64,000 nt of DNA from Theodoxus fluviatilis (GCA_034096865.1 JAWQFJ010001122.1:98923-162922), one strand, 5' to 3'. Positions 11,594-23,957 are shown, counted from the stretch's first letter. The notes: generated from the sequence alone by a model not told the origin. Numbers and translations are program-made.

Positions 11594-13312
11594 TACACAT
11601 TAATGATGATGGCATGCAAACAAATTAATGGACCAATGAATGGCATTCAAAACAGCACTGAAACAACAAATTAGAGTCCTCAAAACTTTCAATTGCATGC
11701 AGGCCACAATGCATTCATCCAATAGGACATCAGTGCATACACTCTGACTACAATCCAGAGCAGGACGGAGATTTACTTTTGCACTGGCTGAGAAAGGAAT
11801 TCCTTTCGAATGAATTAATAACTTTGCCTTCATGATCCCTGATCTTTGGGTTGTCTTCGTGTCGAAGATGATCTCGTGAATCAATGCCGTGTAGCATATC
11901 GTGATACAAAAGGTTGTTTTGATCGTCCCCAGGTGTGCGACGGCAGATAATGTCCTTTGTTGCGCGTTCCTTACATCCTTCGACTTGCGAACAATGGTGC
12001 AAATCTGTCTTAAGTCCGCAATTGCGTTATGTTATTTCAGTTTGTATCAGTAGGGGTTATGTGCATACCCTGCGTATATACAATGCTTCTGTTGAGATTT
12101 TTTTTACTGACTTTTTTTCTAATGGATTATTTTGTAACAATGGAACAGTACTATTGCCAATGAAGACAGTTATGTGATTTGAAATGCTTTGGTTGGGTTA
12201 TCTAATCTTACGCTTCTGTTTTACTGAGGTTCATCCAGGCGACAAATTTAAAATTTCTGTCGTTGCTTTGCGAACTACGAGCGGGCAAATTGTATTAACT
12301 TTTCATGCAATTGCTTTCTTGTTTAACTCAGTTTACACAGAACATCTGTTGGCATTGTGTTTTCGTCAGAACATACATCTCATCATCATGGTATGCACGT
12401 CTTGAGTTTCTCAACATTTTTTCAAATGTAACCTCAGCTGCTGAATTGATTTGTACATTTTGGTTTTCATTCTTTTTCAAAATTCTTTTTTAAAGCCCGT
12501 GATACCACAAGAACAACAGCCTTGCCTGTTGGTGAAGATTATTCCTGAATCTCAAACCATTCCTTTTTACTGTGTTCATATTTGTCTAAGCCAACCCCAT
12601 GAGTTCTGTTGTATTATCGATTTTTCCTTCAGAACCACCGTTTAGTTAGATTAGTCTTGAATTTTTCATCCAATAAACGAATTTTTCGAACAGAAATGCT
12701 GTGTATTTTGAAAACGTGTATTGTGGGGAAATTTGTGTCCTAGCTTGGCATTATCTGCGACTGATAAGATGCATGACCTTAACACCACTCCAAGCAACAG
12801 TAGTAAGACGAAAAATCAGTCACATTATAGACTGAACATTCGCTCGCAGACGACCATAAAACCACGCTATTGAAGAGTTTAGTGAAATTGTAGGAAACTG
12901 CAATGGTTTGTAATAATTTAAAGAATGGAAAGTTCTGTATCACCCATTTGGTCAATACTTCTTTGTGTTCAACAGCGAGTATATTGTTCTTTGTAAATTA
13001 GCGCATTGTATTGAAAACAATGATTATGTAATGGGCCAGTTAAAGTCGCATCCATGAGAAATATCTTGCATTACGACGATGCTGTTTACGATGAAGAGCG
13101 GAGCCAAAGCTTCCACAAAGTAATTTGAAATCACATTGGGAAGATGACCTTACGTTCTCGGAAATTCTTTTGAAAATTTAAATTCCTGACAAAGAAGCAG
13201 AAAACCCGAGTCCATTTGGTGTTCAAGCGAAAACATTTCAAGTCATTGCCACAGGCGAATTCCAGGCGCGCATTTTCCGTGATACTGACAATAATTACTC
13301 CCTAATGCAAAA

Positions 13313-13400
13313 CACGCACACACACACATACACACACACATACACATACACACACACACACACAAACATACACAAACACAAGCACGCACGCGCGCGCGGA
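13313..13400 (+). repeat. (CA)n microsatellite
   Basis: CA units with occasional TA, ending in an alternating GC-rich stretch (ACGCGCGCGCGG). Confidence 0.95.
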
Positions 13401-13446
13401 GACACGTAAAGTTAACAGAATAACTGTAGAAACGTACAGCATTTCA

Positions 13447-15170
13447 TTGTTGAGATCCTGCAACAGAGACACTACAACAGAGACACTAAAACAGATACAA
13501 TACAACAGAGACACTAAAACAGACCTACTAAAACAGAGACTCAACAGGAGAGACTCTATAGCAAAGTATTTACAACAGAGACACTGCAACAGAGAAACCA
13601 CATCAAATTATTTACAACAGAGACTCTAAAACAGATACACTACAACAGAGACACTGCAACAGAGACATTAAAACAGAGACACTACAACATACATACTAAA
13701 ACAGACATACTAAACAGAGACTTAACAACAGAGACACAAGAACAAAGTATTTACAACAGGGGCACTACAACAGAGACACCACAGCAAATTATTTACAACA
13801 TAGACACTACAACAGATACATTACAACAGATACACTACAACAGAGATACTGCAAAGGACACAATACAAACGAAACACTACAATAAAGACTGTAAAAGAGA
13901 AACACTACAATAGAGGCACTGCAACGGAGACACTTCAACAGTATACTACAACAGAGACACTACAATAGACATACTACAACAAATACACTGCAACAGAGAC
14001 ACCGAAGCGGATACATTGCAACAGAGACCCTGAAACAGATACGCTGTAATAGATACTGCGGCAGATACGCTGCAACAGGTACACTGCAACAGACACATTG
14101 CAGCAGAGACAATAGAACAGAGACATTAAAACAAATACACTACAACAGGGACACTACAACAGATACATTACAGCAGAAACACTGTAACAGGGTCTTTACA
14201 ACAAATACACTGCAACAGAGACAATGAAACAGATACACTGCAACAAGGACACATCAGCAGAGACAATACAATAGACACACTGCAGCAGAGGCACTACAGC
14301 AGAAATACCGCAGCAGACACGTCTGGGAGAGACACCGCAGCAGAGACGCCATATCGGACACGAATGGAGACATTCTGCAACAGAGACACTGCAGCGGGGA
14401 TATTGCAGGAGAGACGCTTCAACATAGACACTGCGAGAGAAAGAACAGACACGCTGCAGCAGACTCATCGTAGCAATCACTGTAGGAGAGACGCTACAAC
14501 AAAGACAATCTGCTGATTCACCACGAGAAATGCGACAGGCACTAGAAGAAAGACACTGAGAACAGACACTGCGACAGAGATGTCTCTGAAAGGACACCGC
14601 AGCAAAACACTACAACAAGAGCACTACAGTAGAGGCGCTGAGGACAAATTCTACAGCAGATATACATTAGCTGAGACACATAAAGAAAGACACTACGACC
14701 GAGATACTAGAGTTTCTTAACTCTAGGACAGACAGACACTGCGGCAGAGACACCGCTGAAAGGTCACTGTATCAAGACACTGCGATAGAGAGCACTACAA
14801 CAGAGGCATTGCAGTAGAAACACCTAAGACAAACTATGCATCACATGTACAATACACTAGGCATTGCAGAGGAGACATTACGACAGTCACATCACAGACA
14901 CGGGCGATAGACAATGCGCAGCAGTGACACAACAGTTCAGGCACAGAGAGATGCTACTTCAGAGACACTGCAGCAGAGACATTGAAAGCAGACGATACAG
15001 CAGTGGCACAGCGACTCAGACACAGAAACATGCTACGGCAGATACACACCAGGAGACACATTGAAGACACTGCAGCAGTGGCACAACAATTCAGTCACCA
15101 CTAAAAAGACACTACGACAAAGACACTGCAGGAGAGACATTGATGATAGACACCGCTATGGAGACACCAC
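13447..15170 (+). repeat. 1.7-kb degenerate 14-bp minisatellite
   Basis: A tandem array with a 14-bp unit, consensus AACAGAGACACTAC, repeated over roughly 120 degenerate copies. The period stays at 14 across most of the left part, with single-base slips later. The left half is AT-richer (CTACAAC, CTAAAAC; some ATTTAC variants recur). The right half drifts to GC-richer forms (CAGCAGAGACACTGC). Because 14 is not a multiple of 3, no long reading frame survives. Confidence 0.9.
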
Positions 15171-15409
15171 TAAAAGGACAGCAGCAGCAGCCGCCGCCGC
15201 ATAGAGCCATTAGAGGCAGTGCATGGGAGAGGGCACGTTGACAGCCATCATGAGGTAAGCGTAATTGCCGGCGACGGGCGTCAGCCTCGCTCGCACGCGG
15301 GGTGAGCACGGGTCATCTCGCGTGCCTGCATCGAGCCACGTGCCGGGCGCCATCACTCTGACTTATACATGAGCTAATCCGCATCTGACACCAACAGGCG
15401 TCTCTGGTG
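15171..15409. other. GC-rich stretch flanking the minisatellite
   Basis: Begins with a short GCAGCAGCAGCCGCCGCCGC tract. No coding evidence seen. Confidence 0.4.
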
Positions 15410-16190
15410 GTCTGTCCGACGCCCTCTCTACCCTCTGCCTGCCCTTCTGTATGCCTCGTGTAGCCCTGTATACCACCTTCTGTCTGCCCCTACGCATGCC
15501 TCTTGTTGCCCTGTATGCCATGTCCTGTCTTTATTTGCCTCTCTCTCTCTGTCCCCCTGTCTGTCTCTTTGCCCGCTCTTTTCCATGATCTCCTCTACTC
15601 CATTTGTCATTCCTTTCCCTCCATGTTCTTAACTGCACAATTTCCGGACTCTCCTTCGTGCCCTTCATCCTTTACCTTCTTCTATGCCTGTTTATGCTCC
15701 TTTCTTACCCGCTTCCATGCCTGTTTATGCTCCGTTTCTTACCCGCTTCCATGCCTGTTTATGCTCCGTTTCTTACCCTCTTCCATGCCCTCCTAAGCCT
15801 CATGTCTTACTCTCTTGCATGCCCTCCTGTACATAATTATCTTACCCTTTTGTTCATGTATATGATCCCTGCTTCTTTTCCCCCTTTTCCGTGTCTATGT
15901 CAGCCTCTGCACCATTTCTTATCTTCTTCCATGCCCTCCTTTGCCTCATTGCCAGTTCTACACCGTGCTCCTCTCTGCAGTGCTATCTGCTCCCTTGCCT
16001 AACCTCGTGAAAGTAATCTTTTGCCTCTACTTATCCAGAACAAAAAGCCTTCCTCTTCTCAGTCACCTCAGTTCTTCCATGCCTTTCTCTGTCCCTCATC
16101 TAACTTCCTTCGTGGCCAACTTTCTTCACCTTTGCCTACCTTCTTACTTAACAATTATGTTCCCTATTTTCCTTCATGGCCGTCTCTCCA
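15410..16190 (+). repeat. pyrimidine-rich region with a 34-bp tandem repeat
   Basis: C/T-rich throughout. Around 15680-15790 a unit of about 34 bp, containing CCATGCCTGTTTATGCTCC and TTTCTTACCC, is repeated three times almost exactly, then decays into looser copies (CTTCCATGCC...) down to about 16130. A separate roughly 46-bp unit appears twice near 15430-15525. The open frames here are products of the repeat. Confidence 0.75.
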
Positions 16191-16198
16191 TTCACTAA

Positions 16199-16216
16199 AA
16201 CACACACACACACACA

Positions 16217-16259
<43 letters not shown>
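16199..16259 (+). repeat. (CA)n microsatellite
   Basis: About 60 bp of CA with one TA interruption. Confidence 0.97.
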
Positions 16260-16263
<4 letters not shown>

Positions 16264-16539
16264 TTCTTCTTACCTTAGATACTTTTCATTCTCCATGCCC
16301 TCCATTACTCCCTACCCATCCTTTTCAACATTCTCCACTAGGTCCTCGCTTGTACTACCCGCGCTATCCTTTGCTTCATTACTTTTATTCTTCGAACCCC
16401 TCTTTTGCTCTCTCATATACCCGTCTCAATACACATCCTCCAGCGCTTCCCTCTCTGCTCTCAAGCACGCTTTCTTCTGCTCCCTAGCTATCCTATGTCT
16501 TCCTCTGCACCGTTGCCCACCTCTCTCACTGCTTTCTTC

Positions 16540-17085
16540 TGATGCCTTCTGAAGGCTCTCGCACCTGTACAAATACATAGCTATTGATCTTATATAATGA
16601 TAACTATCAGAAAATAAACGTCCAACATTTCTCAAGTCAGTAATTTTGTACAAGTATTTCCGCCTTAGATCTTCATATACTGGGCAGCCATACAGCAAAT
16701 GAAATTCGCATTCAAATTCATCCCTACAGGAAGGACGAACATACAATGTATCTGGATTCCCGGGATTATAACGCAAGTTGTGAGGGTATAACTCACTAAA
16801 TCCTGAACAGAACTGTATGTACACATCACGAAAATGTTTTTTAATCAAGCGCATACAGGCAATTTTCTCTTCCCCACCTTAGCTTTATCTGTCAATAAAA
16901 TCTATACCTAGCACTACTTAGCAATGCCCGTTTCCAGTCATTACAGAATTCAATGATCAAACATCTTTTCAGTTCCTTAATGAATTCTTTCATTTCGTAC
17001 ACCTTGACTCACCCATACTCGTTCAAAATCGTGCTTACATAACAACACTTTCATTTGATATGCCCAATTTTCAAGGTTAGAATTT
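16540..17085 (-). mobile_element. non-LTR retrotransposon RT C-terminal fragment
   Basis: On the - strand a nearly continuous frame reads FCNDWKRALLSSARYRFY (near 16950), then HFRDVYIQFCSGFSEL, then a Cys-His motif C...ECEFHLLYGCPVYEDLRRKY, then IRSIAMYLYRC. It is clearly related to the C-terminus at 1259-2158 and 43527-43830 but diverged. At least one stop interrupts it (near 16900), so it is a dead fragment. Confidence 0.7.
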
Positions 17086-17087
17086 AT

Positions 17088-17091
<4 letters not shown>

Positions 17092-17149
<58 letters not shown>

Positions 17150-17166
17150 TGACTGACTGACTGACT
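17092..17166 (+). repeat. (GA)n then (CTGA)n
   Basis: A (GA)n run at 17092-17145 passes into four CTGA units. On the - strand this is the tail of the retroelement at 17146-18579: (TCAG)n, then (TC)n. Confidence 0.95.
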
Positions 17167-18579
17167 TTATTGTTCAGGCCACCGGCCCATCACAAGTACA
17201 TGCATGACTTGCTTCAGGAGCTCCGCATACTCTAGCTACAGTGAGAAGGTATGATATAAACAACTGGAAGTAGGCCTACATAATCGCATACATTACTGTC
17301 CAGATTATGCAAGTGTAGCAATCATAATTATGGTACATTGTATTCATGTACAATCAGACAGAATTGCTTAGTTGATTTGTTCTGGACAAGTCATACATTG
17401 GTCATTGGAAGGCATAAGAAAGGTACATTGCCACCCTGCGTGTTTTCATAAATAAACGTCCGTTTATCAAAAAGATAACATCAGTGGCCTCAGTGTATTT
17501 GAGAGATTCCTTAATGTATCTATTACGTAGATCATTGTACAAGGGAAAATCGAACAAAATGTGTTTCTCATTTTCGATTACACCACAGAAGGGGCACAGC
17601 TGGTCTTCACTATGTCTGTGCGCGAACTGATTTTTCATCGCAAATCATTTACTCAAAATTTAAATCGGACCAGAACGTCTGTGAATGTTTTCATACCCAT
17701 GAAATCTAGATACTTCTCACATTCTAAAGTTGTTTTGAAAGATCTGCACATTTGGAATCTTTCGATATCGTGTATTCTGCTGTTCCACGTCTGCCTGTTA
17801 CAATCAAGCAATAGTTCTTCAGCTTTCTCAGGACGCTTCTTTCGTTAATAGTGCCTCCGCTCCTCCAGATATATGCATGAATATCCGGGTTTACACAAAG
17901 TATCTTCAACTGATTTGGCCCAATTCAGTTAATCTGGGATCTTTGCATTAGCTAGCAGGAGGTAAGCTTGTTTAGGTAGCCTGTCATAAGACATTTGGTC
18001 AGTTTTAGCCAGTAGTTGATAGCTTTCACTGCACTGTTAATCGCGAGAGGACACCGTCCCGTTTCTCCATAGACCAAGCTGTTAGGCGTTCTGCAGTCCA
18101 TCTTTAATTAAGAAACGTTTGCCAGCAAACATGTATGTTCCTTTCGGCTCCATGTCTCTTAAGCAAAGAGTAAAGAAAGCTGAATTTGTGCATCACATAG
18201 TCGGAAAAATAGTGTAGGTTTAATTTTTTTAAGACTCTAAATTAATTTCAACAGATGCATTGTTTTTTGTTTCGCTGTCCTAGAATACTGTTCTAGAGAG
18301 CCTCGTGGGACAATATAACCCAGATATTAGTAGCTGTTTACCACCTCAAGTTATTTCCCATGTAACTTCCATTTTTCACCTTGAACTAATTGTCCTCCTC
18401 TGCGGAAAACCACGACTTTCGTCTTCCTTGCGTTTATTTCTGGGCCAATGCATTGTGACGCATGCGCAAGATTGTTTATCTGGGTTTAAAGTCTTATGAG
18501 TGAGGTTGGCGGAAGTGCCACATCATCCGCGAATATGAGGAGATAAAGCTCTGACTTTCTACTTAACATTTGAATACAG
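17146..18579 (-). mobile_element. non-LTR retrotransposon 3' portion including RT active site
   Basis: Read on the - strand, the most 5' part keeps the catalytic box LLIFADDVALP near 18515-18545, followed by INARKTKVVVFRRGGQL and YLGYIV. Next come LCDAQIQ (about 18185), YGETGRCPLAINSAVKAINY (about 18030), AYIWRSGGTINERS and a degraded Cys-His motif CPFC...NEKHILF near 17580. Stops and frameshifts are scattered, so it is inactive. The 3' end has GGCC-ggt-GGCC, AATAAA, (TCAG)n and (TC)n. At 18580 it is cut by GC-rich sequence that may be a later insertion. Confidence 0.75.
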
Positions 18580-18797
18580 GGCCGGACCCAGGGGGGGGTT
18601 CCAGGGGTTCCGGAACCCCCCCCCTAGAAAAAGCATGTACCTTGGTTTGAGTTTTTTTTTTTTTAATAAATATTTTTTGTGTGTGTCTCTAACAAATTAT
18701 ATTCTGATTCATGGTGAAATCCGATGAGAAAAAAGGTACCCCCCCCTCCCCCCAACACACACTGCCAGGCCGGCCCCCCCCCCCCCCCCCCCCCCCC
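18580..18797. mobile_element. possible hAT-type MITE with G/C homopolymer ends
   Basis: Starts CAGGGCCGGACCCAGG plus a G run and inverted GGTTCCGGAACC, and ends near GCCAGGCCGG plus a C run of about 22. The GGGCCGG start resembles ends I associate with invertebrate hAT-like elements. The right end is unclear because of the homopolymer, so the boundaries are approximate. Confidence 0.3.
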
Positions 18798-18978
18798 AAG
18801 TACAGCACTGTACTCTTGTCAGCCAGGCAGCCTGAAATAAATCCCACTGCGCTAAACCAACACTGAACAAAAAATAGCCCTTACGTGTTCGACTAGTCAG
18901 CGCATACTACGCAAGACAACTTCCGGTTCTCGAGTCGCCGCATTCAATTTCCACACTCAGCTGTGGTCATGGACACTA

Positions 18979-19000
18979 NNNNNNNNNNNNNNNNNNNNNN
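18979..19000. other. assembly gap (22 Ns)
   Basis: Unresolved bases. It sits between GC-rich sequence and a long purine-rich stretch, where assemblers often fail. Confidence 1.
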
Positions 19001-19004
19001 AAAA

Positions 19005-19620
19005 TATCAAAGATGCAAGAGAAAACGATATATTAAAACGAGACAAAAAAGGAAAATGAGGTGTAGTAGACGTTAAAGAGGAGGTGGAAGAGACAAAAGA
19101 CCAGAAGAGGAAACAGATAAAAAATAAAAAGGTGAGAGAAAGAAGGAGAAGGAGGGGGGGGGGGAACAAGGAAGAGGAGAATTTGGGGGTGGGGTGGGAT
19201 GTAAGGAGGAGGAGAGGGGGTAGAGAGAAGAGATGGGGAGAGTTGGGAAGAGGTAGTTGACGGTTACGATTTGGACATGAACGAAGAGAACGAGGAGGAA
19301 GAGAGGGACAGCGAAAGGAATAAGGACGCGGAGGAGTATGCAGCCCATTTGGACCCGGCATCTCAGAGAAGAATGATGTAAACTGTTGCAGACTGGAGGA
19401 AAACTATTGCAGACTGGAGGAAAACTGTTGCAGACTGGAGGAAAAATCGAGGCACAAAGGAGGGTGGAAGGAAGGCTGTAGAGAAATGAAGGACAGCAAA
19501 GACGGAATAGAGGGAAGAAGTGTTACGGGTACACATTGGGAAAAGGTAGACAAACTGAGTAGAGGGAAGAAGCATTAAGGGAGAAGCACAACAAGAGGAG
19601 GAGGAGGTAGTAGGGACTAC
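19005..19620 (+). repeat. purine-rich low-complexity region with a 21-bp triplicate
   Basis: G/A-rich on the + strand. At 19380-19442 a 21-bp unit (AAACTGTTGCAGACTGGAGG plus A) occurs three times in a row with one substitution. No coding evidence. Confidence 0.7.
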
Positions 19621-19639
19621 CGAAATGGGAATAAACAAA

Positions 19640-19915
19640 ATGCAGGGTATTTGTGTGTGCGTGTCTATGTGCGTGCGTGCATGTGTGTATGTACGTGTGT
19701 GTGTATGCTCATGTGTGTGTGTTTGTGTTTGTGCTCATGTGTGTGCGTGTGTGTTAATGTGTGTGTGTGCTTGCGCGTATGTGCGTGTGTACATGTGCAT
19801 GTTTTGTGTGTGTGTGTGTGTGCATGTGTGTGCACATGTGTGTATATTTATGTGCACATGCGTGTATGATTTTGCACACGTGTGTGTGTTTATGTGTGCG
19901 TGCGTATGCGCGTGT
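19640..19915 (+). repeat. imperfect (GT)n region
   Basis: TG-rich sequence with CA, CG and TA interruptions over about 275 bp. Confidence 0.9.
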
Positions 19916-19949
19916 AAACAGGATGAGTTGATTTGATGGAAGGTCTTAC

Positions 19950-20097
19950 CTGGCACTAGTAAACGAGAAGTACAGAACACCGTCAAAGAAGGCCAGTGTT
20001 CTTGGATAAGGCTGATCCCTCAGCACAAGAGTGCGGTCCGTTCCATCCAGCCGAGCACTCTCGATTATTCCATCAGTGCTCCAGTACATCCGTCCTC
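19950..20097 (-). CDS. LDLR class B (YWTD) beta-propeller exon
   Basis: A 148-bp exon on the - strand with TGCTGTTTTCAG acceptor and GTAAG donor (phase 1 in, phase 2 out). It encodes GRMYWSTDGIIESARLDGTD, then RTLVLRDQPYPRTLAFFDG, then VLYFSFTSA: one blade of a YWTD propeller, where YWTD appears as YWST and the LDGT turn is intact. YWTD propellers are extracellular parts of LDL-receptor relatives, nidogen and similar proteins, often next to EGF and LDLa modules. No EGF or LDLa exon of this gene is visible nearby. It runs opposite to the genes on both sides. Confidence 0.75.
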
Positions 20098-20481
20098 CTG
20101 AAAACAGCAGACCATGCAAAATGTCGTCTTTAGTCGTTTGAAAGCGTTTGTTGTCAAGTAGTTCTCGCTGTGTGACCCCTCGACATGACAATTCATGAAA
20201 GCCATCGGTGACACGGGCTAAATGGAAGATTTTGGTGAAGAGACATTGAAGACCTTTTAAAAATCGAGCTGAATGACAAAATGTATGTACTTATCATTGC
20301 CCATTTTCACTCTCAACTACCCAAAGACTGACACTTATTTCATGTATCCAAATGTTTGGATACTACATCTGTTACACCCAGACAGTCATGTGAAGCATGT
20401 ATTTCCGCAGCATCTGTTTTTCAAATGAATTTTTGCACAATGAAAATGTAAAGATAGGAGGGCTGTTTACACGATACTCAC

Positions 20482-20705
20482 TGAAAACTGTATCCGGACT
20501 ACAACTTCCTGTAATGCAACCGTAGGCCAAGAAAACTAGTCCTGGACACGTGTTGAAGAGAAACGTGTCTGCTTCATCGTGTGCAACAAGTCTATTTGCT
20601 TCCTCTTCACTATGTATCCATTTAAAATAGAGTTCAATGTTATTTGTCCCAAAGACATCGTATTTTAGCATAACATTTTTCAACATGAAGAGACTCAAAT
20701 TTTGC
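20482..20705 (-). CDS. possible upstream exon of the YWTD gene
   Basis: The - strand frame ends in a perfect GTGAGT donor (at 20481-20476) in phase 1, which fits the phase-1 acceptor of the YWTD exon at 20097. A TTTTTCGTGCAG acceptor at about 20706 would give a 224-bp exon. The peptide includes FKWIHSEEEANRLVAHDE and FLFNTCPGLVFLAYGC; I recognise no family. The surrounding frame is long but not beyond chance, so the splice-phase match is the main support. Confidence 0.25.
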
Positions 20706-20829
20706 CTGCACGAAAAACTCAGATTGTCATGTCTTTTTACTCCAACTTGTTGCATGTCATTTTTTGATGCATTTATTAGAGTGGATACTATGTGTGACCG
20801 GATGAAGTGAAGCCCGAAGTCTTTACATG

Positions 20830-20831
<2 letters not shown>

Positions 20832-20918
<87 letters not shown>
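20832..20918 (+). repeat. (CT)n microsatellite
   Basis: Nearly pure CT, about 43 units, with no retroelement tail abutting it. Confidence 0.98.
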
Positions 20919-20920
<2 letters not shown>

Positions 20921-21182
20921 CCTGACATTGGTTCCCCTCTCTCCTCCCTCTATCATGTATCATGCGTCTGAGATGTCTATTTCGTCTAGGTTGTAAGACC
21001 AGCCTACTATGTAGCTTATCGTTCCGGGAGGGTTGCAGAGCGGCCTTTCCTTATCGTTTGTTAATTGAACTTGACATGTGACCCCGGACAGGCCTAAATG
21101 TTAGATACAAGAGAAAAATTTGATGCTTTCTCTAAATTAAAACATCTGATTGCAATGGTGCAATATTCATTCGGTGGACTTT

Positions 21183-21563
21183 GTTATGCCTATCCAGGCA
21201 ACACTTGGTGTCAATAATCTTGAGTAAGTATAAGGCAGCAATGAGCCTTTTCTATCATTAGGAAAACACAACCCAGAGACAGGCTGAGATCAGGACCACA
21301 GAACCAAAGCCTGGCTCCCCTGAGGTCCGCGTATTTCTTTGATAAGGAGGGACTGTCGGCAGGTCGGGGGAGACCCCATCCCATCTGGGAGAGAGACCAC
21401 TGCCACCACGGTCTTGGGTTTGGTCTTGGCCATTGCCGTCTGGCCTGGGACGAGCCCACAGCTCCTATTCCCATGGGTAACAATAAACTTGTGGAAAGCA
21501 GCAGCGATTTTGTCTCATGCCTGGGCCCTTGTACATCAAGCCTTGCCTCCACTCAATCACATT
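21183..21563 (+). mobile_element. LTR-like repeat, copy 1
   Basis: Shares a series of blocks with the inverse of 60100-60509: the start TGTTATGC...GGCAACA, a CCTGGCTCC...GAGGTCCG block, ACCACTGCCACCACGGTCTT, and CCCATGGGT followed by AATAAA then TTGTGGA-AGCAGC. TG at the start, an internal AATAAA and a CACA end fit a solo LTR. No internal region or primer-binding site is seen beside it. Confidence 0.45.
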
Positions 21564-21628
21564 AGCATTGTCACTTTCTGTGACCTAAGCAAAGGGAAAG
21601 TAGTATGTGCTTTCGTGTATGCGTACGT

Positions 21629-21892
<264 letters not shown>

Positions 21893-21904
21893 CGAGAGAG
21901 AGCG

Positions 21905-21982
<78 letters not shown>
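21893..21982 (+). repeat. (GA)n microsatellite
   Basis: About 45 GA units with a CGATC interruption near the start. Confidence 0.98.
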
Positions 21983-21985
<3 letters not shown>

Positions 21986-22420
21986 AACAACTCGTGGAAA
22001 GAGAGGAATGCGGGGGGGCTGGGGGGCGGCATTTCATTTGAGTCGAGAGCAGGGGGAGGCAGAGCAAACACACTGCATGGGCAGTAAACTGCTTGGGGGG
22101 GGGGGGGGGAACAGGACACTGACACTAAGGAAAGATGAGCAGTGTAACAGCCAGCAGTTACACGGTGTCTACACGAACACTAAGTATTCTGTCACATTTT
22201 ACAGTGTTTCAATGTTTCCACAGGCAGGCAGGCAGTTTGCTGCACAAGGAGCGGAGGTGAGTTGGCAAGCCGGACACGCAGCCGGGAGATGGGAGTGAGG
22301 GGGAGGAGCAAGACGGGCGGCGGTCGATGGGGCTCGATACATTTTCTTCCTTATTGAGAACCTCGAGTTGCTAACAACCTTAAACAGCCTTTCTGAGGTC
22401 TGTGGTACTGCCTTCACACG

Positions 22421-22600
<180 letters not shown>

Positions 22601-22691
22601 GGGTGGTGGTGGGGTGAGTGTAAGGCGAGACAAGAGCAGAAGCTAGGTAGGAGGAAGGAGGGAGAAGGGCGCAGTGAGAGTGATCGATAGT

Positions 22692-22836
22692 GTTTTACGG
22701 CCTATCAGCCTATTTAGGCTATGTAAGGCCATTTAGCACGAAAATCACTAGAACAGTTCAGAGTAAACGCTAATCAAGTCACGGTTTCCCTAGGTATTCG
22801 CCTCTTACGAATCGCATAGGGATACGTAGTGGGCAG
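22692..22836 (-). mobile_element. SINE copy (- strand)
   Basis: Carries the complement of the SINE tail (TTTTACGGCCTATCAGCC then GGCTATGTAAGGCCATT) at 22693-22732, and of the SINE head (TTCGCCTCTTACGAATCGC) at 22798-22816. Other copies are at 24789, 25384, 25900, 42800-43300, 59527 and 61055 (-). Confidence 0.6.
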
Positions 22837-22839
22837 AGA

Positions 22840-23905
22840 GAGAGGCTGGAGTAAACGGTCAATTATTTTGTGAAAGTCTCGGGTTTGTAACAGAGCTAAA
22901 CACTTTTTGTTCCGGTGGTGGTGGAGTGGGTCAGGGAGATGGAGAGGCAGGAAAGGAGGGGGAGTTTGTGCAGACGCAGACAGCACGGTAAGCCAGGCAA
23001 ATGGAGAAAGGAGGCACAGATACTGAGGCTGACCAGCAATTGTGAAGCAGCAGAAGGATGGAGAGGGGCGAATTAATTGATCAAAATAGTGCTCTGAGTT
23101 CGTGTGTGCTTCTGTCGTCTTGTTCGCATAATTGCGCCTAGGAGAACTGACCATCGAAAATGCAATCTGCATATAAATATCTGACAATAAGATAAACTTG
23201 AATCTTTGCACATCGGGAACCAGGAATGCTGTCACCTAAATACAGAAAACTTATTACTGCCCAGAGGTGTTGGGTAGAAAGAGCAAGAGCGAGCAGATAA
23301 ACTGTACGTATCTGACCACTACGGTAGAAGACAAGAGGAACACATGTTGAACACGGCAGACACTCACATACTAATCAACAATCATGTCTGGATTTTTTAA
23401 AAAAATCGAAAGGTCGAAGAAATATGCAACCGAATAATACACGTGTCAAAACCTCAAAATGCAAGAGATGATGTTCGCCTAACACTGGTAATCATCCGTT
23501 GAACAATCTATTGTCAAGAGAAACGTAATGAATAACCCCACTACTTCGGCAGGAAGGAGAGAACTATGTTAATTACACAAGTGCCATACTCTTTTATGAA
23601 AATTGCATATTTAAGTTCAAACAGTGAGCAAGTTTTGCGCTCCCCCTCCAAAATCCGTATGGCGGGAGAGCCACCATGTCTAGCCTAGCCTGATTACAAT
23701 GACGAGAGCTCAACTACGAGCCACTTCATGTACAAACCTCTTCATTGCATGCTGTTGATCCACAACATCCATTTGTTTATATTCCGCATATCTGCGTACG
23801 AAAGTACTCCCAAGTACGAAACTTTCAAAGGTAACTTTAATTAGGAAAGGCGAAAAAATACGCATGCTATAAATAGCCCAATGTTCTCAGTCTTGGCTGA
23901 CGACC
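22840..23905. other. intergenic stretch upstream of the Mondo-like gene
   Basis: No gene supported. A CACGTG E-box lies at about 23441. Sequence near 23880 leads into the promoter. Confidence 0.4.
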
Positions 23906-23957
23906 GATTGGCACGGCGCATGCGCAGAAACACCGGATTCGGGTCGCGGTATAAAAG
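23906..23957 (+). promoter_or_regulatory. core promoter of the Mondo-like gene: CCAAT, NRF1-like site, TATA box
   Basis: An inverted CCAAT box (GATTGG, 23906-23911), a perfect palindromic NRF1-type site (GCGCATGCGC inside 23914-23927) and TATAAAAG (23950-23957). A TATA box here predicts transcription starting near 23980, and the first in-frame ATG is at 24049. The same 14-mer CGGCGCATGCGCAG followed by a TATA box occurs at 63258-63295. Confidence 0.65.

Larger units (their letters stand above)
9367..13312. other. intergenic, no supported gene
   Basis: Apart from a purine tract (10397-10535) and a (GA)n run (11541-11589), I see no domain, splice-bounded exon or recognisable element in this 3.9-kb stretch. 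Open frames of 60-130 codons occur at about the rate expected by chance. Confidence 0.5.

Noticed and set aside
20372..20956. 194-codon - strand frame as a single-exon gene
   Set aside because: The first third is the (GA)n repeat, and frames of about 150 codons are expected a few times by chance in 64 kb. Only the splice-bounded part is listed, at low confidence.
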